Positions 1 to 8,053 of a DNA stretch of 64,000 nt are shown here, piece by piece; within the stretch, counting starts at the first letter, position 1; each line of letters begins with the position of its first letter. The stretch lies in the NCBI RefSeq assembly GCF_002706795.1, contig NZ_CP017705.1:3943501-4007500 (forward strand), written 5' to 3'. Made by a program: the position numbers and the translations under genes. The notes beneath the pieces were generated by a model. That model worked only from the letters and a program-made list of their open reading frames with translations. It was not told the origin of the DNA and made no database searches. The stretch comes from Brevibacillus laterosporus DSM 25. GTDB lineage: Bacteria; Bacillota; Bacilli; Brevibacillales; Brevibacillaceae.

Positions 1-1026
1 AATTGTTACTGATGAAGCAGAAATATAACCAGGCACCATATCTTGGGACGGGAATTCGATATAAATATCATTTCCGTATCTTAGTTCTTCTTTTAATCTC
101 AATTCCATAGAGACGCTTGTACGTGCGCCAACCGAGCTATCTGAGAGCGAAACACTATAGTCGCTGTTAACAGAAGAAGAGCCTTTCTTTACATCAAATT
201 CTTTTGATGTATATGTGGTGCTTTTATACTCAACTTCGATTTTATAGGAAGAGCTGGATGATGGTGTTTTAAAGCCAGCTCCTTTTTTAAATGAGATCTC
301 AAGTTTTTTCTCATCATTATCTTTGGAGCTCGGTTTAATTTTTACCGTTTTACCAGAGACGCTGACATCTTTAGGAGTGTGACCGTTAATTTCTACATCG
401 TCCGTGCTGAGTCTGCTTGGAACCATGCCAGACTCAGGGAAAATAACCTCAATATATTTTGAATCATCCAATTTGTCTTCTAAAGTAAATTTAGAGAGTT
501 CAATAGAGGTTTTCTCATCTGAGTAGCTACTGCCTAAAGACACAGAGAAGGCATTTTTTTCAGAGCCACTTTTACTAGAGGAGCCTTTTGTGATCTCGAT
601 TTTTTCATCATCATCACTGTCGCCATCATCAACGGAGATTTTGTAATCGTCGGCTTTATCAGGGTTGATGACATCTTTAATGATAATTTTGACATCATCA
701 CCTTTACCGATATTTTTGCTTAGTTTAATTGTAACTTTGCCTTTTTTAACAGTAACATCTTTTGGATCTTTACCATTTACTTCAACAGAATCAGTTTCTA
801 CTTTGCTCAAGTCAAAGTCAGAATCAAAATCTACTTCAATCTCACTTGTTTTTTTGTCTGATTCAAACTTTATCGTATAAGTAGTTTTCTCACCTGCTTT
901 GGTGCTCTTGGCGTCGATACTTAAATCTGATGCAGCATAAGCACCTTGTGGCACAGAGAGTAGGGGTGTGATTGCCAGAGTTGTGGCTAGCAGTAAGAAT
1001 GCGCTTTTCTTCATTTGTTTCCTCAT
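1..1026 (-). CDS. Secreted repeat protein, N-terminal part (runs off window)
   Basis: The reverse strand is open from an ATG at 1026 to the window edge, giving 342 residues with no stop seen. A perfect AGGAGG (1033-1038) lies 6 nt upstream. The N terminus is a signal peptide: basic MRKQMKKS, a hydrophobic stretch, then an AYA|AS-type cleavage site near residue 31. The mature part is Ser/Lys/Asp-rich and contains at least two clear copies, and the start of a third, of a roughly 100-residue beta-rich module with a 'VEVNGKDPKDV / VEINGHTPKDV' signature. This fits an exported cell-surface or adhesin-type protein with Ig-like modules. No enzyme motif is visible, and any C-terminal anchoring domain lies outside the window, so the function is unassigned. 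Confidence 0.8.
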   Translation of the reverse strand, partial: MRKQMKKSAFLLLATTLAITPLLSVPQGAYAASDLSIDAKSTKAGEKTTYTIKFESDKKTSEIEVDFDSDFDLSKVETDSVEVNGKDPKDVTVKKGKVTIKLSKNIGKGDDVKIIIKDVINPDKADDYKISVDDGDSDDDEKIEITKGSSSKSGSEKNAFSVSLGSSYSDEKTSIELSKFTLEDKLDDSKYIEVIFPESGMVPSRLSTDDVEINGHTPKDVSVSGKTVKIKPSSKDNDEKKLEISFKKGAGFKTPSSSSSYKIEVEYKSTTYTSKEFDVKKGSSSVNSDYSVSLSDSSVGARTSVSMELRLKEELRYGNDIYIEFPSQDMVPGYISASSVTI

Positions 1027-1281
1027 TGTTTTCCTCCTGAATATCCTTAAATTTTGCCTGTAGACAGCAACCTACTCCCTCTTTAAGCCAAAAAACAGGG
1101 CAAAACAGGGGAAGTCGTTGATAACCCCAAAGCATATTTTTGGTAATCGTAAATAGAGACGTTGGAGAAGGGAATAAGTTACACAGAAATTCAGATAAAA
1201 TAGCCATTTTCTTGCTCAAATGTGTTCCTTCATTAGTAAGGAGCTAGATTTACACCTTTTACCAAATGGCAAAATTTAATA

Positions 1282-1310
1282 TAGACATCTTTTTAATAGA
1301 AAGTTAAAAT
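1282..1310 (+). promoter_or_regulatory. Sigma-A-type promoter of the siderophore-binding gene
   Basis: TAGACA (1282-1287), a 17-nt spacer and TAAAAT (1305-1310) resemble a vegetative promoter. The start point would fall near 1317, just upstream of the Fur-box-like palindrome. The rest of the 370-nt gap between the two divergent genes shows no supportable gene. Confidence 0.55.
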
Positions 1311-1329
1311 GTGCAATGAAGAAAATGAT

Positions 1330-1344
1330 TGATAATAGTTATCA
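1330..1344. promoter_or_regulatory. Fur box
   Basis: The 15-mer TGATAATAGTTATCA matches the 7-1-7 Fur operator (TGATAAT-N-ATTATCA) with one mismatch; the flanking bases extend the symmetry. It lies just downstream of the predicted start of transcription of the iron-siderophore binding lipoprotein gene, so iron-dependent repression is the natural reading. Confidence 0.75.
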
Positions 1345-1395
1345 AAATTATGAGTTTCTGATGAAAAGACCTGGCTTACATATTGGAGGATGAAC

Positions 1396-2382
1396 ATGCT
1401 ATATATCAAACAACGAGGCTTCATGCCGATTATAGTTATGCTACTACTAGCTATGATGGTTAGTGCTTGTAATACCACATCAAAGACAGTGTCACAGCTT
1501 AATAACGAGGGCAAATCATCTGCCGAAAAGAAGACGAAGGTGTTTAGGGATGCTACGGGTGAAATTGAAATTCCTATTCATCCAGAGCGTATCGTCAGCA
1601 TTACGTTTTTGGGAGATTTGGCAGCGCTTGGTGTTAAACCAGTCGGGGCGGGCTCTATTGCATTAGAGAATTCTGTATTGCTATCTAAAGAGCTTGAGGG
1701 TGTAGAAAATGTAGGGGATGTATCGATTGAGAAAGTGATGCAGTTGAAACCCGATTTAATCATTGTACCAACCTATTTACCTACAGAAATTACGGGGCAG
1801 TTGAAGAAAATTGCCCCGACTGTTTCTTTACCTTCGGGAACACTTGAAGGTACGGATCCGATTGAGGAAGTTCGGACCTTTGGAGAGCTAGTAGGAAAAG
1901 AAGCGGAAGCTGAAGCATTTATTACTCGTTATAAGCAAAAAGCTGAAGCAGCTAAAGAAAAAGTAAAAAGTATAATTGGATCAAATGAAACAGTAGGAAG
2001 CTACTCGATCTGGGCCAAAAATTTCTGGGTGTGGCCAAAAACACGTGATGCTGGATACAATCTGATGGAAATGTTTGAATTAAAGCCAGTAGAAAAAGTA
2101 AAAAAAGAGATTTTTCCTACAGGTCAAGGGAAGGATATTTCCTTAGAGCTGTTGTCTGAATATGCTGCTGATCACATGTTTATTAGCGTATATGAGCCTG
2201 ACGGTGGAGCAGAGCGGGCAAAAGAAATCATGAGTAGTCCAATCTGGAAAAATCTAGAGGCAGTAAAACATAATCATGTATACATGCTTGATTCTAAGAA
2301 GTTCTGGATGACAGATGGATTGAATTTGGAGAAACAGTTGGATATCATTGTTGATCTACTCGTAAATAAAAATAAAAAATAA
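1396..2382 (+). CDS. Iron-siderophore ABC transporter substrate-binding lipoprotein
   Basis: The 328-residue protein has a lipoprotein signal peptide ending in VSAC, followed by a periplasmic-binding-protein fold of the FecB/FhuD class. Family landmarks include 'PERIVSITFLGDLAALGVKPVG', 'VMQLKPDLIIVP' and a C-terminal 'KHNHVYMLDSKKFW' segment. I start it at ATG 1396 because GGAGGA (1385-1390) is 5 nt upstream; the in-frame ATG at 1390 would overlap that site. The protein would tether outside the membrane and hand a ferric siderophore to a permease. No permease or ATPase gene is adjacent, so it is an orphan binding protein. The Fur box upstream supports an iron-uptake role; the exact siderophore cannot be told. 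Confidence 0.88.
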   Translation: MLYIKQRGFMPIIVMLLLAMMVSACNTTSKTVSQLNNEGKSSAEKKTKVFRDATGEIEIPIHPERIVSITFLGDLAALGVKPVGAGSIALENSVLLSKELEGVENVGDVSIEKVMQLKPDLIIVPTYLPTEITGQLKKIAPTVSLPSGTLEGTDPIEEVRTFGELVGKEAEAEAFITRYKQKAEAAKEKVKSIIGSNETVGSYSIWAKNFWVWPKTRDAGYNLMEMFELKPVEKVKKEIFPTGQGKDISLELLSEYAADHMFISVYEPDGGAERAKEIMSSPIWKNLEAVKHNHVYMLDSKKFWMTDGLNLEKQLDIIVDLLVNKNKK

Positions 2383-2388
2383 GCAGAG

Positions 2389-2432
2389 AAAAGCCACTTT
2401 CCCTTGTCATATAGGGATCGAGTGGCTTTTTT
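2389..2432 (+). terminator. Rho-independent terminator
   Basis: The arms AAGCCACT (2391-2398) and AGTGGCTT (2421-2428) enclose a 22-nt loop and are followed by a T run. The hairpin closes the siderophore-binding gene. Confidence 0.8.
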
Positions 2433-2484
2433 GATAGGTGCTTTGTGGTGTTGTGTAAATACATACAATAATGTATTATATGTT

Positions 2485-2515
2485 AAACAGTACCTCAGTT
2501 TGTATAATACTGTTT
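2485..2515. promoter_or_regulatory. Inverted repeat over the padR promoter (candidate PadR operator)
   Basis: AAACAGTA (2485-2492) and TACTGTTT (2508-2515) form a perfect 8-bp inverted repeat. A TATAAT -10 element (2503-2508) lies between and partly within the arms, 27 nt before the padR start. PadR-family proteins usually repress their own operon, so this is the obvious candidate operator; that link is inference. Confidence 0.5.
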
Positions 2516-2534
2516 TATGCAAGGTGGTGAAAGG

Positions 2535-2858
2535 ATGAATATACAATTTAAAAAAGGTGTATTAGAACTTTGTGTGCTAGTTTTATTGGATAAAAAAGAT
2601 CGTTATGGATATGAATTGGTACAAAAAATATCCAGTAGATTCGAGATTTCGGAAGGAGCAGTCTATCCCTTATTAAGAAGGCTGACAAATGAAGGGTATT
2701 TTACGACTTATTTGAAGGAATCTTCCGAAGGACCTCCCCGAAAATATTATCAAATTACGAGTCAAGGGCGAACGTATATGCAACAGTTGGTTGCAGAGTG
2801 GAGAATGTTTGCTACTAGTGTCAATATCATTATTGAGGAGGGCATGAGGAGTGAATAA
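2535..2858 (+). CDS. PadR family transcriptional regulator
   Basis: This 107-residue winged-helix protein matches the PadR N-terminal family: 'LELCVLVLLDKKDRYGYEL', then 'EGAVYPLLRRLTNEGYF' and 'GPPRKYYQITSQG', which form the recognition helix and wing. I use ATG 2535, preceded by AAGGTGG at 7 nt, not the in-frame ATG 18 nt upstream. Its stop overlaps the GTG start of the HAAS-domain gene by 8 nt, so the two are translationally coupled. PadR-HAAS-DUF4097 is a recurring Firmicutes operon linked to envelope stress or antimicrobial sensing. The inverted repeat upstream suggests autorepression. Confidence 0.9.
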   Translation: MNIQFKKGVLELCVLVLLDKKDRYGYELVQKISSRFEISEGAVYPLLRRLTNEGYFTTYLKESSEGPPRKYYQITSQGRTYMQQLVAEWRMFATSVNIIIEEGMRSE

Positions 2859-3414
2859 AGATGCTTTTTTGCATGAATTAAAGATTAGTTTATCCAACAT
2901 TTCCGCAGAAGAGCGAGAAGACATTTTGTACGATTATATAGAGCATTTTCAAATTGGTCTGGAAGAAGGAAAGAGTGAAAAAGAGATTATTGAAAAGCTG
3001 GGCTCTCCCAAAATGATTGCTAAAGAATTGCTGGTCACCTTCCATTTAGATAAGGCTCAGAGTCAACCTACACTAGGGAATTTATTCGGTGTCATCGTAG
3101 CTATGATTGGAGTAAGCTTTATGAACTTCGTCTTTGTATTGGGACCGAGTATCGTTATCCTAGGTTTCTTATTGGCAGGATGGGGAATTAGCCTGGCATT
3201 TATGATTTCACCAATTCTTGCTGTGCTTTCTGCCATTATGTTTGGTTTTTCTTCATCTCAATGGTTGCAAGTGTTTGCAGCCCTTACCTTATGCGGACTT
3301 GGAATTTTACTTATGAATGGTATGTATTATGCCACTATCTTTATGTATAAGCTGTTTATTCGCTATTTGAAAATGAATATTACGATCGTAAGGTCAAAAC
3401 ATGTAGCTTCTTAA
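2851..3414 (+). CDS. HAAS/DUF1700 domain membrane protein
   Basis: The protein has 187 residues. The first 65 form the helical HAAS signalling domain (LHELKISLSNISAEEREDIL, then 'EHFQIGLEEGKSEKEIIEKLGSP'), which typically pairs with a PadR-like regulator. Four hydrophobic segments follow, from about residue 75 to 175. The start is GTG at 2851, with GAGGAG just upstream and 8 nt of overlap with padR. In this family the cytoplasmic HAAS domain is thought to relay a membrane signal to the partner PadR protein. The exact stimulus is unknown. Confidence 0.85.
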   Translation: MNKDAFLHELKISLSNISAEEREDILYDYIEHFQIGLEEGKSEKEIIEKLGSPKMIAKELLVTFHLDKAQSQPTLGNLFGVIVAMIGVSFMNFVFVLGPSIVILGFLLAGWGISLAFMISPILAVLSAIMFGFSSSQWLQVFAALTLCGLGILLMNGMYYATIFMYKLFIRYLKMNITIVRSKHVAS

Positions 3415-3464
3415 CAACATCTGGCTAGGGCAACTGTATAGAAGGTAAATAGGAGAGGATTCAG

Positions 3465-4364
3465 ATGAGAAAATCAGCAATCATAGGCGTACTATTTATT
3501 GTTATAGGTGTTATCGGGTGTGTGGGATGGTTTTTATCTGGGGGGATTTTTGGACAGGAAACAGCAAATACAACCAGCAAAAAGACGATCGAGCACCCAC
3601 AATTCAAACAAATTGTGGTGGATAGTGCTAGTGAGGATATCCATATTGTCTCAAGTAATGACAATCAAATAAAAATTCGTTTGGATGAGAAATCTGGATG
3701 GTTGAATACTAAGAATACAGAACTACAAGTAAGGGAGGAGAATGACAAGCTTCTGATTACGACAATACACCCCCAGAACTGGTTTACCATTGATTTTAGC
3801 ATGAATGACAGAGGGCTAACCATCTCGCTTCCCAAACAAACGTGGGAGAAAATGAAGCTTAGTAGCACATCAGGTAATATTACGGTGGACGATGTGTTAA
3901 CTAAGGAATTTGTAGCATCCAGTACATCTGGGGACATAGAGATTGAACGTCTTGAAAGCGAAAAGAATGATATTCAGGTTACGTCAGGAAATGTGGAAAT
4001 TTCACGGCTTATAGCTACGCATTCTTCATTTGAATCTACATCAGGCGACGTGGAAGTAGAATTAGTAACTGGAGAGGTAAAAGCAAATAGTACCTCTGGA
4101 AATATTGCTCTGCACACAGCTGAAGTAACGAACGATCTAACATTGGAAGCATCTAGCGGAAACATTAAGGTAGTTACGAATAAACAGCCTACAGATACAC
4201 GGTTTGTAGCAAAGACATCCTCTGGAGAGATTCAGACTGATATTGAAGGGTTCCGATTCAACAGTATCTCAAATGATAACGTAGAGGCAACGAATGGGAA
4301 AGAGGTTAAACGTACGGTGAGAATTGAAACGACTTCGGGAGATATAGCATTTAAGCAACAATAG
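3465..4364 (+). CDS. DUF4097 beta-helix protein (LiaG/YvlB-like)
   Basis: The protein has 299 residues: a short N-terminal membrane segment (residues 5-25), then a DUF4097 domain built from repeating 'TSGNI / TSGDV / SSGEI' turns typical of a right-handed beta-solenoid. At least eight such turns can be counted between about residues 128 and 298. A GGAGAGG-type ribosome site precedes ATG 3465. Relatives such as LiaG and YvlB sit in envelope-stress operons. It is the last gene of the padR operon and is probably anchored facing outward. No enzymatic residues are recognised. Confidence 0.85.
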   Translation: MRKSAIIGVLFIVIGVIGCVGWFLSGGIFGQETANTTSKKTIEHPQFKQIVVDSASEDIHIVSSNDNQIKIRLDEKSGWLNTKNTELQVREENDKLLITTIHPQNWFTIDFSMNDRGLTISLPKQTWEKMKLSSTSGNITVDDVLTKEFVASSTSGDIEIERLESEKNDIQVTSGNVEISRLIATHSSFESTSGDVEVELVTGEVKANSTSGNIALHTAEVTNDLTLEASSGNIKVVTNKQPTDTRFVAKTSSGEIQTDIEGFRFNSISNDNVEATNGKEVKRTVRIETTSGDIAFKQQ

Positions 4365-4448
4365 AAAAAAAGGAACGATAAAGCTACACGATTAGGCTTA
4401 GAAGATAACCTATATTGTGTGAGACTTCTATCGTTTCTCTTTTTTTCA
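4365..4448. terminator. Terminator-like long hairpin after the padR operon
   Basis: GGAACGATA (4372-4380) pairs with TATCGTTTC (4429-4437) with one mismatch, flanked by A7 on the left and T7 on the right. The arrangement could stop transcription in either direction. The loop is 48 nt. Up to 4688 the only further candidates are a TATAAT (4539-4544) and a weak 27-codon ORF, listed separately. Confidence 0.6.
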
Positions 4449-4591
4449 AATAAATGAAGGATTATCATAAACAAGTAGAGAGGTTATAGAAGTAATAAGT
4501 TTACAAAAAAGCAACGTAACGGTTCTCCCACGATGTTGTATAATAACAAGGAGGAGTTTTTAGTTCCATTTGGTTTTTGCTAAACGAGTAA

Positions 4592-4675
4592 ATGTTTTCG
4601 AGATCCATGAGAGTTTTGCTTGGCGTCATAGGCTTGGCAATATTACTTCCTCTAATGCGACCGTTGAACAAATAG
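4592..4675 (+). CDS. Possible 27-residue hydrophobic peptide (weak)
   Basis: ATG 4592 opens a 27-codon frame with a hydrophobic core (VLLGVIGLAILLPLM) flanked by Arg/Lys, as in small membrane peptides. Its TAG is embedded in the AATAGGAGAG ribosome site of the ATPase gene, which would allow coupling. Against it: there is no convincing ribosome site upstream; the AAGGAGGAG at 4548-4556 is about 36 nt away. The call is speculative. Confidence 0.22.
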   Translation: MFSRSMRVLLGVIGLAILLPLMRPLNK

Positions 4676-4688
4676 GAGAGTGTAGAGC

Positions 4689-5405
4689 GTGTATCTTCGC
4701 CAAGTGCGGCTACTAACAGAAAAATACCCTAATCGTAAGGAATATCCGTTTTCGATTTCTGCTTTGCAAAACCTAGAGAGTTTATCGTTTGATAAAAATA
4801 TCACCTTTTTTGTAGGTGAGAATGGTTCGGGAAAATCAACTCTATTAGAAGCTATTGCTTATCAATGTGATTTCCACACAGCAGGTGGGGGCAGACATAA
4901 TTACTATGAGGTAGACGCTTCTGATGCTTCGCTAGGGGAGTATATTCAGTTGTCATGGCTTCCTAAGATAACAAATGGTTTTTTTTTGAGGGCAGAAACT
5001 TTCTATCAGTTCGCTAGCCATATAGACAGTATATATGGTACGAGTCACTATGGTGGACGTTCTTTACATGCCCAGTCACATGGTGAATCGTTTCTCTCTC
5101 TCTTTCGCAATCGGTTTGGTCATAAAGCCATTTATTTACTAGATGAGCCAGAAGCGGCCTTGTCGCCTGCGCGACAGCTTTCCTTATTACGCTTAATGAA
5201 GGACTTAGAGCAATCAGCACAATTTATCATTGCTACCCATTCTCCGATTCTGCTAGCATTTCCGGGAGCGAAAATTTATAATTTTGACCAATCTCCTATT
5301 GCAACGACCAGCTATGAGCAGACGTTACACTATCAAATTACAAGACGTTTTTTAGAAAATAGAGAGGCAATGCTAGCAGAGTTATTTCGTGATGAGGATG
5401 AATAA
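4689..5405 (+). CDS. AAA family ATPase (ABC-like, AAA_21/COG3910 type)
   Basis: This 238-residue ABC/SMC-like ATPase has Walker A GENGSGKST near residue 42, a signature-like SHGES in the middle, Walker B IYLLDEPEAAL, and a C-terminal switch His in IIATHSPILLAFPGA. It is soluble, with no membrane segment. Relatives are stand-alone ATPases of unknown substrate; some belong to overcoming-lysogeny-type families, but no nuclease partner is adjacent here. The start is GTG 4689 with AGGAG 10 nt upstream. The biological role cannot be stated. Confidence 0.8.
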   Translation: MYLRQVRLLTEKYPNRKEYPFSISALQNLESLSFDKNITFFVGENGSGKSTLLEAIAYQCDFHTAGGGRHNYYEVDASDASLGEYIQLSWLPKITNGFFLRAETFYQFASHIDSIYGTSHYGGRSLHAQSHGESFLSLFRNRFGHKAIYLLDEPEAALSPARQLSLLRLMKDLEQSAQFIIATHSPILLAFPGAKIYNFDQSPIATTSYEQTLHYQITRRFLENREAMLAELFRDEDE

Positions 5406-5446
5406 TTAATTTCTTATCAGCTTGTAATGAGATAGAGAGGAAAAAA

Positions 5447-5500
5447 ATGGACTTGGATTCCCTAACATGTTACTTTACTAATATGCTTACCTACATTTGA
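5447..5500 (+). CDS. Possible 17-residue upstream ORF
   Basis: ATG 5447 follows GAGAGG at 6 nt and encodes 17 residues (MDLDSLTCYFTNMLTYI). Its TGA (5498-5500) overlaps an in-frame TTG (5497) that opens the longer frame of the exporter gene as TTGA, a classical coupling overlap. No homology is recognised, so it is a weak but structured candidate. Confidence 0.25.
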   Translation: MDLDSLTCYFTNMLTYI

Positions 5501-5562
5501 AACCAGATTACGTTATGAAACGTATTAAGATATACCAACATAAAGGAGCACGGAACCCTTAT

Positions 5563-6588
5563 ATGACCTCTCTAAAAGAAGTATTTAAAAGTACAATCAT
5601 GAAAAAAATTATTGTATTACTTATCTTAGTTGCGTTTGTCTACATATTTCGAAGTATGATGAACATGATCTTGCTTTTCTTCATCATCACCTTTCTGATG
5701 AATGAATTACATCAATTTCTTGTCCGTCAACTAAGCATCGAGCGAAAGATACTTAGGAAGATCACATTGATTCTCCAATATGCAGTGTTTATTTCACTAA
5801 TTGTCATTGGCATTCTAAGATTTTTACCAAGTGTGATTTCTGAATTGTCGCCGCTTGTACAGCAAGTGATTGCTTTTTATGAGAAACCGATTTTTCCAGT
5901 GGATAATTTTATTCTAGAATTCATGGTGGAGTCGTTGCAAAAGATTAATGTGGCGAGCTATGTGAATAATGGGATGGAATTTTTAGTTGGTGTTGTTACC
6001 AATGCAAGTAAGTTAGGTATCAATTTTGTGATTGCCATGATTTTAAGTCTCTTCTTCCTGCTGGAAAAAGAAAAGATTTTCTTCTTAACCTCCAAAGTAA
6101 GAACAAGTAAGCTATCCTATTTCTACGAGGATTTTCGTTACTTCGGAAATAAGTTTACGCAGTCCTTTGGTAAAGTAATTGAAGTACAATTTGTGATTTC
6201 TTTGGTTAACTGCATCATGTCGATTATTGCTTTATGGATTATGGATTTTCCACATCTATTTGCATTAGGAATAATGATTTTCGTACTTGGCTTGATTCCG
6301 GTGGCAGGTGTCATTATTTCGTTAATTCCTCTGTGCGCTATCGCTTTTAGTATCGGAGGTTTTATCAAGATTATCTATGTACTTATCATGATTACTGTGC
6401 TGCATGCTATTGAAGCCTATGTGCTTAATCCTAAGCTGATGTCGTCAAAAACCAAGCTACCGATCTTTGTAACATTTGCGGTATTGATTATCTCAGAACA
6501 TTTTATCGGGGTATGGGGACTAATACTGGGGATTCCTATCTTCATATTCCTACTTGATTTACTTGAAATTAAATTTATGGAAAAGTAA
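5563..6588 (+). CDS. AI-2E family transporter
   Basis: The 341-residue polytopic membrane protein has about eight hydrophobic segments and the family pattern 'FFLLEKEK ... GKVIEVQFVISLVNCIMS' and 'LGLIPVAGVIISLIPLC'. The AI-2E family includes exporters of autoinducer-2 and Na+(Li+)/H+ antiporters; which applies here cannot be told. I choose ATG 5563, behind AAAGGAG although the 14-nt gap is long. A TTG at 5497 would add 22 residues and would be coupled to the small ORF at 5447. A terminator follows at 6603, so the gene is monocistronic or ends the ATPase unit. Confidence 0.83.
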   Translation: MTSLKEVFKSTIMKKIIVLLILVAFVYIFRSMMNMILLFFIITFLMNELHQFLVRQLSIERKILRKITLILQYAVFISLIVIGILRFLPSVISELSPLVQQVIAFYEKPIFPVDNFILEFMVESLQKINVASYVNNGMEFLVGVVTNASKLGINFVIAMILSLFFLLEKEKIFFLTSKVRTSKLSYFYEDFRYFGNKFTQSFGKVIEVQFVISLVNCIMSIIALWIMDFPHLFALGIMIFVLGLIPVAGVIISLIPLCAIAFSIGGFIKIIYVLIMITVLHAIEAYVLNPKLMSSKTKLPIFVTFAVLIISEHFIGVWGLILGIPIFIFLLDLLEIKFMEK

Positions 6589-6602
6589 TGATTTGTACGG
6601 AC

Positions 6603-6650
6603 AAAAAGCCTAACGTATTTCCTTGTAGAAAGGATTCGTTGGGCTTTTTA
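6603..6650 (+). terminator. Rho-independent terminator
   Basis: AAAAAGCCTAACG (6603-6615) pairs with CGTTGGGCTTTTT (6637-6649) with one mismatch, ending in a T run. Confidence 0.8.
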
Positions 6651-6731
6651 CTCATAAAAGTGCCAATATTTGTCGTTACATAAAGGAAGAGAATTTTTAT
6701 TTCAGGCTCCGAAAAGCGGAAGGAGGCACAC

Positions 6732-7955
6732 ATGGTAAACGAACGAAGGATTGTAATCTTTCTAGTCATTCTGTTCATGTATGTTACGACCCTTTTCTTA
6801 GGAGGTTCCGAGATTATCAACAGAAATCTGGTGAATTCGGATCAAATTACGACTAATTCACGTAACACAGATAAAGTCTTGTCCACTAGTGAACAAAAGA
6901 CGTTGCATGCTAGTTCAATTGCATCACTTTTGCAAAAGCGTCCGTTGGTTGTTATCGCAGGACCTGTGCATAAAGAGTTGAATGAGGATGTTATAGGGGC
7001 TCAGCTTTCAACCTCTTTAGCTCCGTTGTTTCATGACGTGCAGCAGACGGGTCAGGAATCTCCTTTAGTTGTCGTCGTACCACCAAACAAGCAACTCCCA
7101 GTGTACCAAGCACTACCTTTTTACACACCAGAACAGGTTCTTGGAATTACGAATGCCGCCGGGGAATGGTTCCCTATAACGGATGCTCATTGCGCCTGTG
7201 ATAGTCAGCAACTCGTCGAGTCCATAAAAAAAAGAGTAGGTGAGCAGCAGCATTCTTTACTAGGATTATTATCTTTGCGAACAGCACTTTATCATTACTA
7301 TCTTCAAACCCAAACGCTTCCCAAGCAACTTAGTCAATTGACACAAGCATCTCCAAATAATTATTTGTCTCAAATCCCTGTACCTCCCGCAGGGGATCAG
7401 GACGGATGGATTTATAACCCAGCTGCCTTTCAACCGCAAAGACCTTGGGAAAGTATGGAACAAGTAGTAAGGGCAAAGGGGCTAGACATGGTAGCAAAAG
7501 GGCTTCAACCAATTGAATTAAACATCTCCATTCCTGAATTTCGGATGCATGTAGTGAGTGGTTCCTATCTATTACGCTCCTATCCTGTGGCACTAGGAAC
7601 TCATAATCAGACGCCTGTAGGAGATTTTAGCATTGCATTAAAAGTAAATAAGCCAAAATCAGCAACCAAAGTATACGGTACACGTGCTCTCGCCTTGAGT
7701 AACCCAGATTATGCCATTCACGGAACGAATGACCCATCTTCTATCGGCAAAGCTGTGTCCAAAGGGTGTATCAGACTGTTTAATCAAGATGTGGAAGAGT
7801 TGTATAGCTTAGTCCCATTGGGAACGAAAGTACATATTGGTAAGACAAAGCTGAAATCATCACCAACAAAGGGTCTCCCAGGAAACGGTAAGCCGTATCT
7901 ACTATCAGGAAGATCAGACGAGAAGTCAAAAAAGTTCTATCACTGGCGGGGATAA
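6732..7955 (+). CDS. L,D-transpeptidase (YkuD domain)
   Basis: The protein has 407 residues. An N-terminal membrane segment (residues 6-25) is followed by about 230 residues of extracytoplasmic sequence without a recognised family, then the YkuD catalytic domain from about residue 258. Catalytic motifs are HGTNDPSS (near 329) and SKGCIRL, with the nucleophile Cys near 346. Such enzymes make 3-3 peptidoglycan cross-links or attach proteins to the wall through Cys-acyl intermediates. AAGGAGG precedes ATG 6732. A C-terminal tail rich in Lys/Ser follows the domain. There is no LysM; the large spacer may position the domain in the wall or sense substrate. Confidence 0.88.
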   Translation: MVNERRIVIFLVILFMYVTTLFLGGSEIINRNLVNSDQITTNSRNTDKVLSTSEQKTLHASSIASLLQKRPLVVIAGPVHKELNEDVIGAQLSTSLAPLFHDVQQTGQESPLVVVVPPNKQLPVYQALPFYTPEQVLGITNAAGEWFPITDAHCACDSQQLVESIKKRVGEQQHSLLGLLSLRTALYHYYLQTQTLPKQLSQLTQASPNNYLSQIPVPPAGDQDGWIYNPAAFQPQRPWESMEQVVRAKGLDMVAKGLQPIELNISIPEFRMHVVSGSYLLRSYPVALGTHNQTPVGDFSIALKVNKPKSATKVYGTRALALSNPDYAIHGTNDPSSIGKAVSKGCIRLFNQDVEELYSLVPLGTKVHIGKTKLKSSPTKGLPGNGKPYLLSGRSDEKSKKFYHWRG

Positions 7956-8026
7956 GCAGTAGAGAATAGCGTGACCAAAGTTGAGGACTAGTTTTATCTA
8001 TGCTACTATCTTTAGTAAAGGTTTGA

Positions 8027-8035
8027 CCCCCTATT
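8027..8035 (+). repeat. First CCCCCTATT copy, after an 8-codon mini-ORF
   Basis: CCCCCTATT occurs here and again, 60 nt later, at 8087-8095; its complement AATAGGGGG carries the ribosome site of the drug exporter. The surroundings of the two copies are related (ACTA..TTTAGTAA..ACCCCCTATT versus ACTA..TTATGTAA..ACCCCCTATT), suggesting a degenerate tandem duplication. A mini-ORF MLLSLVKV (8000-8026) ends in TGA immediately before this copy, but lacks a well-spaced ribosome site. Confidence 0.7.
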
Positions 8036-8053
8036 AAAAGTATGGTGATAGAA

